39,670 bases of DNA. Source: an uncultured Clostridia bacterium (lineage in GTDB: Bacteria; Bacillota; Clostridia; Christensenellales; UBA1242). The stretch is taken from the NCBI GenBank assembly GCA_946484195.1, contig CAMLSW010000005.1:1-39670 (forward strand), in the 5' to 3' direction. The number at the start of each line of letters is the position of its first letter. Positions within the stretch are counted from its first letter, which is position 1. The notes under the pieces are model-generated. The model searched no databases. It saw nothing but the letters and a program-made list of their open reading frames with translations, and had not been told where the DNA came from. The translations under genes and the position numbers were made by a program. Below, piece after piece: positions 38,134 to 39,670 of this stretch.

Positions 38134-39434
38134 TAATTTCCTTTTTTATTGTTTGGTTTAATAACCGATTTTCCTCCCATATAAGGTCTTAAAACTTCTG
38201 GAATGTTAACGCTACCATCAGCATTGATATTGTTCTCTAAAAATGCAATAAGCATTCTTGGAGGTGCTACAACAGTATTATTTAATGTATGGGCGTATTT
38301 TATACCATCTTTTGATTTAAATTTAATACCAAGTCTTCTAGCTTGCGCGTCAGAAAGATTTGAGCAAGAGCCAAGCTCTCCGAAATAACGTTTTTGTCTT
38401 GGACTCCAAGCATTAATATCACAAGATTTAACTTTTAAGTCTGCCAAATCTCCGCTACAACATTCCATAACTTCGTGTGGAATATCAAGAGTTTTAAAAA
38501 ATTCGGAAGATATTTGCCACATTTTGTTATACCAATCCATAGAGTCTTCTGGCTTACATATAACAATCATTTCTTGTTTTTCAAATTGATGAACGCGATA
38601 AATTCCGCGCTCTTCTATGCCGTGAGCGCCAACTTCTTTTCTGAAACAAGGAGAATATGAAGTGAGTAAAAGAGGTAAATCTTCTTCCTTTAAGATGGTT
38701 TCTTTAAATCTACCAATCATAGAGTGCTCACTTGTACCTATTAAATACAGGTCTTCACCATCTATTTTATACATCATATTTTCCATTTCTTCAAAACTCA
38801 TAACGCCATTAACGACGTCGCTTCTTATCATAAATGGCGGTATACAATAGGTAAAACCTTTGTTTATCATAAAGTCACGAGCGTATGACAAAATAGAAGA
38901 ATGCAGTCTAGCAATATCTCCTGTAAGGTAATAAAAGCCATTGCCACTTGTGCGTCTAGCGCTATCTAAGTCAAGGCCGTTTAGACTTTCTAGAATGTCT
39001 GCGTGATAAGGTATTTCAAAATCTTTTAATTTAGCTTCGCCTACAGTCAATCTTTGCACATTTTCGCTGTCATCTTTTCCGATTGGAACATCATCAGCGA
39101 TAATATTAGGTATTGCCATCATATATTTTTTAAGTTGTGCTGAAAGCTGTTCTTCTTCTTTTTCTATCTCGTCAATACGTTTATTATTTGCTACCACTTG
39201 ATTTTTGATTTCATTTGCTTTATCAATATTTTTTTCTTTCATTAAAATGCCAATTTGGCTACTTAAAGAATTTCTGCTGGCACGTAAATTGTCGCCTTCC
39301 TTTTTCAAAGTTCTGATTTTTTCGTCTAAAACAAGAACTTGGTCTACATAATCAAGTTTATGGTCTTGAAATTTTTTCTTTATATTCTCCTTTACAAGTT
39401 CTGGATTAGTCCTAATAAGATTGATGTCTATCAT
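38133..39434 (-). CDS. serS: Seryl-tRNA synthetase
   Basis: MIDINLIRTNPELVKENIKKK; GTSEHSMIGRF; CFRKEVGAHGIEERGIYRVHQFEKQEM; TLNNTVVAPPRMLIAFLEN. Confidence 0.97.
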   Translation of the reverse strand: MIDINLIRTNPELVKENIKKKFQDHKLDYVDQVLVLDEKIRTLKKEGDNLRASRNSLSSQIGILMKEKNIDKANEIKNQVVANNKRIDEIEKEEEQLSAQLKKYMMAIPNIIADDVPIGKDDSENVQRLTVGEAKLKDFEIPYHADILESLNGLDLDSARRTSGNGFYYLTGDIARLHSSILSYARDFMINKGFTYCIPPFMIRSDVVNGVMSFEEMENMMYKIDGEDLYLIGTSEHSMIGRFKETILKEEDLPLLLTSYSPCFRKEVGAHGIEERGIYRVHQFEKQEMIVICKPEDSMDWYNKMWQISSEFFKTLDIPHEVMECCSGDLADLKVKSCDINAWSPRQKRYFGELGSCSNLSDAQARRLGIKFKSKDGIKYAHTLNNTVVAPPRMLIAFLENNINADGSVNIPEVLRPYMGGKSVIKPNNKKGN

Positions 39435-39479
39435 AATTTTACTCCTGTTTATTCGTTTGACTTTTAATATACTATAATT

Positions 39480-39507
39480 ATACTTTTATATAAAAATATA
39501 GTCAAAC
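39480..39507 (-). promoter_or_regulatory. serS promoter
   Basis: On the - strand TTGACT, 17-nt spacer (atatttttatataaaag), TATAAT. Confidence 0.55.
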
Positions 39508-39670
39508 AAAATCAATCGATTTATAATTTTTTATAAAATTTTCTAAACAAAAGATACCCTTTACAAAAAGCGGGCTGTTTTCTAAAATTAAGAAAATAAA
39601 AGTTTTGATAGTTTGTTTACTAAATAAATAATACTATATATAGTATGATATATGTGCATAATTCATACTA

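Noticed and set aside
39435-39670. T-box riboswitch upstream of serS
   Set aside because: No AGGGTGGNACCGCG-type sequence on the - strand in the available leader.

Overview
AT-rich (low-GC) bacterial chromosome segment from a probable spore-forming, Clostridia-like Firmicute, read from sequence only. Most of it is a conserved housekeeping backbone on the + strand: frr-uppS-cdsA-rseP-[truncated polC-like]-rimP-nusA-ylxR-ylxQ-infB-rbfA-nrnA-truB; an endonuclease IV-like gene; efp; an HTH regulator; the complete spoIIIAA-AH operon; asp23-nusB-xseA-xseB; infC-rpmI-rplT-rRNA methyltransferase; yebC; ruvCAB-queA-tgt; rny. From about 32.6 kb it becomes more accessory: a COG2426-like membrane protein, a PadR-type HTH fused to a C-terminal membrane domain (- strand), a YgjP-like metallopeptidase, a ~1.3 kb coding desert with palindromes and possible gene relics, a 323-aa protein with a possible nucleotidyltransferase-like C-terminus (- strand), and serS (- strand). 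The observations most worth follow-up are: (1) a polC locus reduced to NTD+OB+DEDDh exonuclease, with no PHP or polymerase part; (2) a promoter-to-terminator ~180-nt candidate structured RNA between efp and the HTH gene; (3) the PadR-membrane fusion; (4) the possible pseudo-nucleotidyltransferase; (5) an L20-type attenuator plus AUU start at infC; (6) small palindromic elements in intergenic regions. I did not find a clearly new multi-gene defence or biosynthetic system. No CRISPR array, rRNA, tRNA or transposase was recognised.
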